In this document: one piece after another, positions 1 through 5,566 of the stretch
How positions within the stretch are numbered: position 1 is the first letter of the stretch
Layout of the letters: each line of letters starts with the position of its first letter
Assembly: GCA_013002645.1 (NCBI GenBank)
Contig: JABDJF010000191.1
Coordinates: 1-6,431, forward strand
Reading direction: 5' to 3'
DNA from: Myxococcales bacterium
GTDB taxonomy: Bacteria > Myxococcota_A > Polyangia > Polyangiales > Houyiibacteriaceae
Length of the DNA stretch: 6,431 nt
Translations under genes and position numbers: made by a program
The notes under the pieces: model-generated
Databases searched by the model: none
What the model saw: the letters and a program-made list of their open reading frames with translations, nothing else
What the model was told of the DNA's origin: nothing

Positions 1-316
1 CGAAGTCGTTGATCGACCGGCCGAAGAGGGTGAGCGAGAAGGAGAGCTCGGCGAGGATCAAAAGGCTGAACGCGACGGCGCCCATCGTCAATCGTGGGGA
101 GATTCGGGGAAGCAGCTGGTAGCGGGCGATCACCTTTGCGCAGACGAGCCACGAGACCCCAAGCATGATCGGGAGCTCGAGCAGCACCGCGGGCAGCTCG
201 CCAAACCGAGGCACGACCAGAAGCACACGCACCGCACCGAGTGCGAACCCCGCCGCAAACACGATTGCGAAGTACGTGACGCCAGCTCCAACGGCTCGGA
301 GGCGATGCTTCGTCAA
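1..316 (-). CDS. Small integral membrane protein, 3' part cut by window edge
   Basis: The minus-strand frame stays open from an in-frame TAG near 349-351 to the left edge. Between that stop and the conserved-looking region there is no ATG or GTG. The best start is TTG at 316-314, giving 105 visible residues (MTKHRLRAVGAGVTYFAIVF...). Three hydrophobic segments are visible, at about residues 11-36, 42-64 and 77-98, with a basic N-terminus. The string ELPAVLLELPIML and the later LFGRS resemble an unnamed family of about 140-residue, four-helix membrane proteins common in proteobacteria. If so, one more helix lies outside the window. No catalytic motif is visible and the function is unknown. The gene is transcribed away from the yadG-like gene, across a 273-base gap. 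I see no convincing Shine-Dalgarno before the TTG, so the start is less certain than the gene itself. Confidence 0.72.
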   Translation of the reverse strand, partial: MTKHRLRAVGAGVTYFAIVFAAGFALGAVRVLLVVPRFGELPAVLLELPIMLGVSWLVCAKVIARYQLLPRISPRLTMGAVAFSLLILAELSFSLTLFGRSINDF

Positions 317-589
317 CGGCCCAATCGTACCCGGGACTGGTCGGGAAGGCTAGGCACGCGGTTTGGAACCCAAATCCAGCCTTCGCGCTTGGCCAAATCC
401 AAATCGGTGGGCTGAAGTAGATGGCCCGAGCTTGGAGGAGTGGCTGGTGCGCGCGTTGTATCCGGAACGTGGAAGGCCGCGGTACGCGCCGTGCGCGCGA
501 TGCGGTCGGAGGTGATGAGTGCTCGCTCGATTCATTCATCGAGCAGAAAGCTCTGCGGTTTGTGCTAGAGGACGCGTCTGGGCCTTCCT
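317..589. other. Divergent intergenic region before the ABC exporter genes
   Basis: These 273 bases separate the left-edge membrane protein gene from the yadG-like gene, so the promoters of both should lie here. I could not find a hexamer pair close enough to a sigma-70 consensus to call. Short open frames in this stretch have no recognisable protein signature and look like GC-rich noise. The only structure is a group of overlapping inverted repeats at 514-545, listed separately. Confidence 0.5.
514..545 (+). other. Overlapping alternative hairpins in the yadG leader
   Basis: Three mutually exclusive stems can be drawn here. GATGAGTG (514-521) pairs with CATTCATC (533-540) with one G-U pair. 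TGCTCG (520-525) pairs exactly with CGAGCA (540-545). GCTCGA (525-530) pairs exactly with TCGAGC (539-544). They lie 45-76 bases before the yadG start codon, so if transcription starts upstream they would be in the leader RNA. No U-tract follows, so this is not an intrinsic terminator. The structure could be chance in GC-rich DNA. Confidence 0.2.
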
Positions 590-1516
590 ATGCAACCAGT
601 CATCTCAGTCGCCAAGCTCGACAAGACCTACGAGTCGGGTTTCAAAGCGCTCGTCAACGTGGACCTGGAAATTCGGCGCGGGGAAATCTTCGCGCTCCTG
701 GGGCCGAACGGCGCCGGGAAGACGACACTGATCAGTATCATTTGCGGGATCGTGAACCCAAGCTCCGGGGTCGTGCGGGTCGACGGCCATGACGTCGTGT
801 CGGAGTATCGCGCAAGCCGATCGCTGATCGGGCTGGTACCGCAGGAGATTTCGACCGATGCGTTCGAGACGGTGTGGGCGACGGTGAGCTTCAGCCGAGG
901 GCTGTTCGGCAAGGCTCCAGACCCGGAGAAAATCGAGAAGCTGCTGCGGCAGCTTTCGCTCTGGGACAAGAAAGATTCGAAAATCATGGAGTTATCGGGC
1001 GGGATGAAGCGGCGGGTGATGATCGCCAAGGCACTGTCGCACGAGCCGACGATTCTTTTTCTCGATGAGCCGACCGCGGGCGTGGATGTCGAGCTACGGC
1101 GCGACATGTGGGAGATGGTTCGGGGGCTACGTCAAAGCGGTGTGACCATCATCTTGACGACGCACTACATCGAGGAAGCGGAGGAGATGGCCGACCGTAT
1201 TGGGGTGATCAGCAAGGGCGAGGTCATTTTGGTGGAGGACAAGGAGACGCTCATGCACAAGCTCGGGAAGAAGCGGCTGACGGTGCACTTGCAGAGCCCG
1301 CTGGCACGGATTCCCGAAGAGCTCGTTGGGCATCCTGTCGAGCTTTCGGAGGACGGGAACGAGCTAATTTACACCTTTGATGCGCAGCACGAGCACACCG
1401 GAATCGCCGGGCTCTTGCGAAGGCTCAACGAGCACGGGATCGACTTCAAGGACTTGCAGTCGAGCGAGAGCTCACTCGAGGAGATTTTCGTGAGCCTCGT
1501 GAACGAGGGTCAATGA
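590..1516 (+). CDS. yadG: ABC transporter ATP-binding protein, YadG type
   Basis: This is the cytoplasmic ATPase of an ABC-2 type exporter, hydrolysing ATP to drive the permease encoded next. All nucleotide-binding motifs are present: Walker A GPNGAGKTT (38-46), Q-loop Q85, signature LSGGMK (135-140), Walker B ILFLDEP (155-161), D-loop AGVD (163-166) and H-loop H192. After the ATPase core, a 90-residue C-terminal domain ends in LEEIFVSLVNEGQ, nearly the same ending as E. coli YadG. The length, 308 residues, also equals that of E. coli YadG as I recall it. The start is ATG at 590, since an in-frame TAG lies at 565-567. The nearest purine-rich Shine-Dalgarno-like string, AGAGGA (567-572), is 17 bases upstream, which is long, so initiation may be modest. 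The stop overlaps the next gene as ATGA, indicating translational coupling. The substrate of YadGH is not established. DrrA/NodI-like exporters are related alternatives, but the paired partner supports YadG. Confidence 0.93.
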   Translation: MQPVISVAKLDKTYESGFKALVNVDLEIRRGEIFALLGPNGAGKTTLISIICGIVNPSSGVVRVDGHDVVSEYRASRSLIGLVPQEISTDAFETVWATVSFSRGLFGKAPDPEKIEKLLRQLSLWDKKDSKIMELSGGMKRRVMIAKALSHEPTILFLDEPTAGVDVELRRDMWEMVRGLRQSGVTIILTTHYIEEAEEMADRIGVISKGEVILVEDKETLMHKLGKKRLTVHLQSPLARIPEELVGHPVELSEDGNELIYTFDAQHEHTGIAGLLRRLNEHGIDFKDLQSSESSLEEIFVSLVNEGQ

Positions 1517-2274
1517 GCTACTACTCGATTCGAGCCATCTATTTGTTCGAGATGTCACGGACGGGACGGACGCTGATGCAAAGCGTGGTCTCGCCGGTGC
1601 TGTCGACTTCGCTTTATTTCGTGGTGTTCGGCTCGGCGATTGGGTCGCGGATGGTGGAGATTGACGGAGTCAGCTACGGCGCTTTCATCGTGCCGGGGTT
1701 GACGATGCTGTCTTTGTTGAACCAGAGCATCTCCAACGCTTCGTTCGGCATTTACATGCCGAAGTTTTCGGGAACGATTTACGAGTTGCTGTCGGCACCG
1801 GTTTCTTATGTTGAGATCCTCCTTGGGTACGTCGGCGCGGCGGCCACGAAGTCAATGGTGCTTGGTTTTCTGATCTTGATGACGGCCCAGCTCTTCGTCG
1901 ACTACGAGATTGTGCATCCGTTTTGGATGGTCGGGTTCTTGGCCCTCACGGCCGTCACGTTCAGCCTCTTTGGTTTCATCCTCGGTATTTGGGCAGACGG
2001 GTTCGAGAAGCTGCAGGTCGTCCCAATGATGATTGTCACGCCGCTCACCTTCCTAGGCGGGAGCTTCTACTCCATCGACATGCTTCCACCGTTCTGGCAG
2101 AAGGTCACGCTGCTCAATCCGGTGGTGTATTTGATTAGTGCGTTTCGGTGGAGCTTTTTCGGCGTCGCCGATGTGAGCGTGAACTTGAGCGCGGGGATGA
2201 TTTTGCTCTTCTTGGCCGCGTGCCTGCTGCTCGTCCGTTGGATTTTCAAGACGGGGTATCGGCTCCGGGCGTGA
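1513..2274 (+). CDS. yadH: ABC-2 type exporter permease, YadH type
   Basis: This is the inner-membrane partner of the preceding ATPase and is expected to work as a dimer with it as an exporter of unknown substrate. It has 253 residues, against about 256 in E. coli YadH. Hydrophobic segments fall at about residues 22-40, 56-76, 104-129, 137-160, 168-186 and 226-244, giving the six helices of ABC-2 permeases. Family landmarks are FIVPGLTMLSLL (58-69), YELLSAPVSYVEILLGYVG (90-108), and the C-terminal ABC-2 signature region TPLTFLGGSFYSIDMLPPFW (176-195) followed by LNPVVYLISAFR (201-212). The N-terminal amphipathic stretch (RAIYLFEMSRTGRT) is the usual cytosolic coupling element before helix 1. 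The ATG at 1513 lies inside the stop of the ATPase gene, so the two proteins are probably made in a fixed ratio. No frameshift or missing segment is apparent. Confidence 0.93.
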   Translation: MSYYSIRAIYLFEMSRTGRTLMQSVVSPVLSTSLYFVVFGSAIGSRMVEIDGVSYGAFIVPGLTMLSLLNQSISNASFGIYMPKFSGTIYELLSAPVSYVEILLGYVGAAATKSMVLGFLILMTAQLFVDYEIVHPFWMVGFLALTAVTFSLFGFILGIWADGFEKLQVVPMMIVTPLTFLGGSFYSIDMLPPFWQKVTLLNPVVYLISAFRWSFFGVADVSVNLSAGMILLFLAACLLLVRWIFKTGYRLRA

Positions 2275-2313
2275 GCGGCGGGCAGCGCGCCCGGCTCCCG
2301 AGCTCGATCGGCG

Positions 2314-2574
2314 CTAGCTGGAGACGCGTTCGTAGACCATGACAAACGCGGCGCCGACTGCCACGGCAAGGAGGCCGAAGCCGATGAACGACTTCGCGGA
2401 TCGAGGTTTGGGCTTACCGGACAGGTCGAGGAGGAGGAGCGCGCTCGCCAGGCTGAGCGCCATGATGCTGGTGGCGGTGACCGAACCGGCCGACAGCGAG
2501 CCAAACCCGCCGACGAGAAGAAAGACGACGCCCAGCCACATCACGGCTTTTCGGAATCGGTTGGGGTTCGACAC
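2314..2574 (-). CDS. Small three-helix membrane protein, unknown function
   Basis: The gene encodes 86 residues, starting with GTG at 2574 (VSNPNRFRKA...). The frame is closed by a TAG five codons further upstream, so the only other reasonable start is the ATG at 2541 (residue 12). Neither has a clear Shine-Dalgarno. The GTG start is preferred because it keeps a basic N-terminus (R7, R9, K9-like cluster) before the first helix. Three hydrophobic stretches are visible at about 10-28, 33-52 and 62-81, with a charged loop GKPKPRSAK between the second and third. I do not recognise the family. The gene lies 55 bases after the fetB-like gene on the same strand and ends 39 bases from the convergent yadH stop. 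It is kept as real because its composition is a coherent membrane protein rather than the arginine- and serine-rich noise seen in the other frames. Confidence 0.65.
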   Translation of the reverse strand: MSNPNRFRKAVMWLGVVFLLVGGFGSLSAGSVTATSIMALSLASALLLLDLSGKPKPRSAKSFIGFGLLAVAVGAAFVMVYERVSS

Positions 2575-2629
2575 GTTGGGGCGAGACTACCGAACGTGGT
2601 TTCGTATACGCAAGCAAGAAGGGACGCGT

Positions 2630-3346
2630 TCAGCGTTGCGCTAGCTGTCCGGCGAGCGCGCGGGTTTTCAGCAGTGTGAGAAAGAGCGCCGCCGACATCC
2701 CCGACGCGCCGAATACCATGCACATGACCATGACCTGGTAGCGAACCGCGATCAGAGGGGAGACGCCCGAGAGGATCTGGCCAGTCATGAGCCCAGGCAG
2801 CGAGACGAGGCCCACGGCGAACAATGTGTTTACGATGGGGATGAGACCGGCCTGCATGGCGATGCGCCTTGCGTCGACGTAGAGGACGCCGCGCCGGAGC
2901 TCGGCGACCACGCGCTCCGCGGCAAGGCTGACGGAGTTCATCGAGGCGGCGAAAATCATGCCGGCGAGCGGGACCATGAAGCTCGGCTCATACCAGGGGT
3001 CGAGTGTCAAAACCGCCTGCGTAATCAAGACGACGGTGAGGCCTCCGCCGACGAGGATCGAAAGGAACGCGTAGCCGTAAAGCTTGGGCCGGAGGTGCGG
3101 GACGGTGCGAAGTGCGATCCAGCTTGCGGCGATGACCATGACCGTCATGACGGCGAGGACGATCCACGAGACGTCGGCCTCGAAGATGTAGACGAGTATG
3201 TAGCCGATGAGAAGGAGCTGGATGAGCATGCGCGCCAGTGCTGCCAGGCTGTGACGGGCGCCGGCGGACCACCTCCATAGAATGAACACCACGAGCAGCG
3301 CGGGGATGCCGGCGAGGGCTAGATGGAATGGTTCGATGGTTTGAAT
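2630..3346 (-). CDS. fetB: FetB/UPF0014-family permease with putative AUU start
   Basis: This is a polytopic inner-membrane protein of the family of E. coli FetB (YbbM), which with the ATPase FetA exports iron and aids peroxide resistance. Plant ALS3/STAR2 belong to the same family. Read from ATT at 3346 it has 238 residues. Family landmarks are LIQLLLIGYILVYIF (41-55), VPLAGMIFAASMNS (125-138), AGLIPIVN (166-173), VGLVSLPGLMTGQILSG (178-194) and AVRYQVMVM (200-208). Between E. coli-like landmarks AGM and VGLVSLPG there are about 47 residues, where I recall about 62 in E. coli; the LxLGAT-like segment seems absent. The first conventional start, GTG at 3292, would remove most of helix 1 (FHLALAGIPALLVVFILWRW) and has no Shine-Dalgarno. 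ATT at 3346 follows GGAGG by six bases. No FetA gene adjoins it. Family assignment is firm; iron transport and the start codon are inference. Confidence 0.82.
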   Translation of the reverse strand: MQTIEPFHLALAGIPALLVVFILWRWSAGARHSLAALARMLIQLLLIGYILVYIFEADVSWIVLAVMTVMVIAASWIALRTVPHLRPKLYGYAFLSILVGGGLTVVLITQAVLTLDPWYEPSFMVPLAGMIFAASMNSVSLAAERVVAELRRGVLYVDARRIAMQAGLIPIVNTLFAVGLVSLPGLMTGQILSGVSPLIAVRYQVMVMCMVFGASGMSAALFLTLLKTRALAGQLAQR

Positions 3347-3352
3347 GACGAT

Positions 3353-3357
3353 CCTCC
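3353..3357 (-). promoter_or_regulatory. Perfect Shine-Dalgarno (GGAGG) deciding the fetB start
   Basis: On the minus strand GGAGG is followed by ATCGTC and then ATT (3346-3344). A six-base spacer is near optimal. ATC and GTC at zero and three bases are too close, which leaves ATT as the codon in the ribosomal P site. No ATG, GTG or TTG lies in this frame between the upstream TGA near 3456-3458 and the GTG at 3292. Confidence 0.6.
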
Positions 3358-3442
3358 GATTCGTTTGGGGGGGCGGTCGATGGAGGCCCGCCCACGGAGC
3401 GAGCTCGCGGCGGCGCGGGTTTCGGTTTTCGCGGTGTGGTCC

Positions 3443-4939
3443 TCAAGTGCTTGATATCAAAGGGCTTGTGGAGGCGGAGCGTGTCCCCAGTTTTAGAAGC
3501 TCCACCATGACCGCGGTGTCGTGTTGGCAGTAGGCGGTGAGTTTTGTTCGGAGCGCGGTGGTTTGCTCCTCGGTGAGCTCCTTCGGGCGGCAGAGTAGCT
3601 GTTCCAACAAGGCGGACGCGGTTTGCCCGTCGGATACGTCGAGGTCGTCGTATGCCATTTCGGGGAGCAGTGCGGGGACGACGTTCTTGATGCTGAAGCT
3701 CCCGCGGAAATCGGGGTGGTAGACGTGATTTTTGAAGACGACGAGAAGGTCGTCTGTCTTGTCGCGCGCTTCGAGCAAGGCCGGCGCATGCTCGGGGCAT
3801 GCATTCGCGAGCTCGCTCAAGCAGCGCTTCTCGACGCTCGCGTGCCAGGCGAGGATGGTTTCGGCGCCGGCCAAGGCCTGGACCAGCGCTTCCGCGACGC
3901 CCGGGCGCGGATCGCCCGGACCGTCTGCAAGGTACGCGCTATGGGAAACCTCGCCGTCCTCGTGAATCGTGTGGACGCTGAACTGCGCGGGAACCGCGCC
4001 GAAGGGGCTGCAGCCGTACCACCGCGGCAAGGCGGGGCCGACGGTTTCGAAATCGAGCATGGCGATGGGGTAGCGAAAGCCTGCGAGCACCTCGCCAAGG
4101 CCGGGCTCGACGATGAGCTGCTCTCGAAGGACGGCCGCACGGTGGCGCGCCCAGAGCGGCTCGAGCGGGAAGTCGCTTGGAATTTGATCGATCGTCTCGA
4201 TGCCGGCCTCGCGGAGCTCGTCGAGCTTGTTGGCTCTGATTCCATTGAGCTCTTCGATGAGGTGTTCGGGCGAAGGCTCCACGCACCGGTCGAGAAACGG
4301 GCACGCGTACGGCGAGTTGCAGTGGGGGCCGGGCTCGACGTACGGAATCTCGCCGGCAAGCATCTGAATTTGCGCGCTCGCTTCGCCGGCAATGTCGCCA
4401 CGGAAAGCGGCGACTTCGGCGCTGATGTCGGCCCGGGTGAAGAGCGGGCCCCGGTTCGGATGCCGGTGCTCACGGTTGAGGTGCATGAGCTCGACTCGGA
4501 CGACGGGGAGGCCGGCCTTCTCGACGACGTGGGCCTGAACGGCAGCATCGGGAATGTGCTGCGGCTTGACTCGAGTTGCGGCTTTGACCTCGGTGACCAC
4601 CCAGCCGTCGGCTTCTCTCGAGAGCGAGTCGACGGCGACGAAAATGTCGTCTTCAAAAAACGACGCCTCGAGGACGACCGAGGCGCCGGCGTCGATGGCT
4701 TGCCGGGTGGGTTTGACGGAGGCGAGCGGGCGGCGATAGTCGAAATCGATGAGCACCGCGTTCGGGAATTCCTGGCGCGCACGCTCGCCGACACGATTGC
4801 CCATGTCGAAGATAGCTTGCAGGGCGGCGTCGGGGCGAAGCTCGGCCGCGCGCGGCTCGTGCACTTTCCACCAGAGTTGCCGGTGGCATTGCAGTCCGGC
4901 AGTGAATCGAGACTTGGAAAGTCGGTAGGTGCGAGCCAT
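3443..4939 (-). CDS. DUF2779 protein: Cas4-like nuclease fused to DEDD exonuclease domain
   Basis: This 498-residue protein has two modules. The N-terminal part (about 1-225) looks like a RecB/Cas4-type PD-(D/E)XK nuclease. It has C18 in GLQCHRQLWW, E91, D104 (VAVDS), E117-V-K119, then C207, C213 and C219 (CNSPYACPFLDRC), the four cysteines expected for an iron-sulfur cluster. A linker with a helix-hairpin-like ANKLDELREAGIETIDQI (236-253) follows. The C-terminal DUF2779 part (about 290-485) has an RNase H/DnaQ-like layout: MLDFET (D296, E298), QFSVH (319-323), D396/D397, YHPDF..SFSIKNVVPAL, and YCQHDTAVMVEL (D474). All candidate catalytic residues are present, so both modules could be active on DNA or RNA. 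Their substrate is not established. The start is ATG at 4939, with GAGGAGG ten bases upstream overlapping the stop of the preceding gene, 15 bases away. The final dozen residues are low-complexity. Confidence 0.9.
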   Translation of the reverse strand: MARTYRLSKSRFTAGLQCHRQLWWKVHEPRAAELRPDAALQAIFDMGNRVGERARQEFPNAVLIDFDYRRPLASVKPTRQAIDAGASVVLEASFFEDDIFVAVDSLSREADGWVVTEVKAATRVKPQHIPDAAVQAHVVEKAGLPVVRVELMHLNREHRHPNRGPLFTRADISAEVAAFRGDIAGEASAQIQMLAGEIPYVEPGPHCNSPYACPFLDRCVEPSPEHLIEELNGIRANKLDELREAGIETIDQIPSDFPLEPLWARHRAAVLREQLIVEPGLGEVLAGFRYPIAMLDFETVGPALPRWYGCSPFGAVPAQFSVHTIHEDGEVSHSAYLADGPGDPRPGVAEALVQALAGAETILAWHASVEKRCLSELANACPEHAPALLEARDKTDDLLVVFKNHVYHPDFRGSFSIKNVVPALLPEMAYDDLDVSDGQTASALLEQLLCRPKELTEEQTTALRTKLTAYCQHDTAVMVELLKLGTRSASTSPLISST

Positions 4940-4949
4940 GCCTTGACGG

Positions 4950-4956
4950 CCTCCTC
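4950..4956 (-). promoter_or_regulatory. Shine-Dalgarno of the DUF2779 gene overlapping the upstream stop
   Basis: GAGGAGG on the minus strand ends ten bases before the ATG at 4939, and its first bases form part of the TGA (4957-4955) that ends the secreted-protein gene. Ribosomes finishing that gene would sit on this site, so the two genes are probably translationally coupled. Confidence 0.6.
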
Positions 4957-5542
4957 AGAGCCAGCCCACCTCCGCAGCGGTGAGGCCGTCGTCTTCGAGC
5001 AGCCTGTAGCGGTAGCGGTAGATCTCGTCGCCTCTTTTCCACGCGGAGTTGGCGTCGTTGATGCGCCGGATGATTCGATTCTGCCGCTCTTTGAGCGGTT
5101 TACCCCGGCACGGGTCGTCACGCCCGTGGGTGACGCGCGCACCTTGGAGCCACGTCTTCACCAGCTTGAAGGATTCCGTGCGGCGCTGAACCAGGGTCAC
5201 TTCGGTGGCCCGGTTGGAAACTTTCGCGATTGAATTGAGCCGGATGAAGTACGTGCGGCCGGCGGCGATCTCGATGTCGATACGTTGGTTCTTGAAACTA
5301 GCGATGAAGAAAGTGTACTTCCCCGGCTTCATCGGGACGGCCTCGGCCTGGCGACCGCCGACTTCGGCGACGCATTGCTTGTCCGCGTCGAAGACGATGA
5401 AGCGCTCGGCGCGATCTTCATAGAGGTTCTGAATGAACACGACTAGGGCTTCGTTTTCGGGCGCAATGAAATCCGCGTTGTCGTAGGCAGCGGCCGGCTG
5501 CGGCTGCGCCAACACCAGCGCAATCAAAACGAAGAATCTCAT
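4955..5542 (-). CDS. Secreted protein of unknown function, possibly DUF2846-like fold
   Basis: The gene encodes 195 residues, starting at ATG 5542. The N-terminus MRFFVLIALVLAQPQPAAA is a short signal peptide with a likely cleavage after AAA (residue 19). No lipobox cysteine follows, so the mature protein is probably periplasmic or exported rather than a lipoprotein. Residues about 30-118 alternate in a beta-strand pattern (ALVVFIQNL, RFIVFDADKQCVAEV, PMKPGKYTFFIASF, IDIEIAAGRTYFIRLNSI). The layout, with a PGKYTFFI strand and an AGRTYFIRL strand, resembles the beta-sandwich of DUF2846-type proteins; that assignment is tentative. C57 and C145 are the only cysteines and could form a disulfide. 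The C-terminal 50 residues are charged and probably helical (KERQNRIIRRINDANSAWKR). The gene starts 24 bases after xth and ends 15 bases before the DUF2779 gene, so it shares their transcript in all likelihood. No enzymatic motif is visible. Confidence 0.82.
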   Translation of the reverse strand: MRFFVLIALVLAQPQPAAAYDNADFIAPENEALVVFIQNLYEDRAERFIVFDADKQCVAEVGGRQAEAVPMKPGKYTFFIASFKNQRIDIEIAAGRTYFIRLNSIAKVSNRATEVTLVQRRTESFKLVKTWLQGARVTHGRDDPCRGKPLKERQNRIIRRINDANSAWKRGDEIYRYRYRLLEDDGLTAAEVGWL

Positions 5543-5566
5543 GACCCAGCGTTGTAGCCGTTTTTG

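Noticed and set aside
421..792. A 123-codon plus-strand frame over the start of yadG
   Set aside because: It runs through the yadG start region in another frame and is arginine-rich with no protein-like pattern.
628..1107. A 159-codon minus-strand frame inside the ABC ATPase gene
   Set aside because: It is antisense to Walker A through Walker B coding sequence and has the serine/arginine-rich composition of a shadow frame.
2279..2293. A CGGGC/GCCCG hairpin between the convergent yadH and small membrane protein genes
   Set aside because: The five-base stem has a five-base loop and no following T-run on either strand, so it cannot be called an intrinsic terminator.
2603..2610. The palindrome CGTATACG in the gap before the small membrane protein gene, considered as a -10 element
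   Set aside because: No -35-like hexamer lies at a suitable distance on the minus strand, and eight-base palindromes are expected by chance.
3451..3460. The perfect palindrome TTGATATCAA
   Set aside because: It lies in the last codons of the DUF2779 gene and is a single ten-base palindrome with no second copy, so an operator cannot be supported.
3443..4939. The Cas4-like module considered as part of a CRISPR-Cas or defence island
   Set aside because: No repeats, spacers, other cas genes, integrases or known defence genes are present. The neighbours are housekeeping or transport genes.
3817..5142. A 441-codon minus-strand frame overlapping two real genes
   Set aside because: It is dominated by serine, arginine and proline with no motif, and lies in a shifted frame over the DUF2779 and secreted-protein genes.
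3623..5233. A 536-codon plus-strand open frame antisense to the DUF2779 gene
   Set aside because: It mirrors the well-supported minus-strand gene, is rich in valine, glycine, aspartate and arginine, and shows no domain motif. Long antisense frames are common opposite GC-rich genes.
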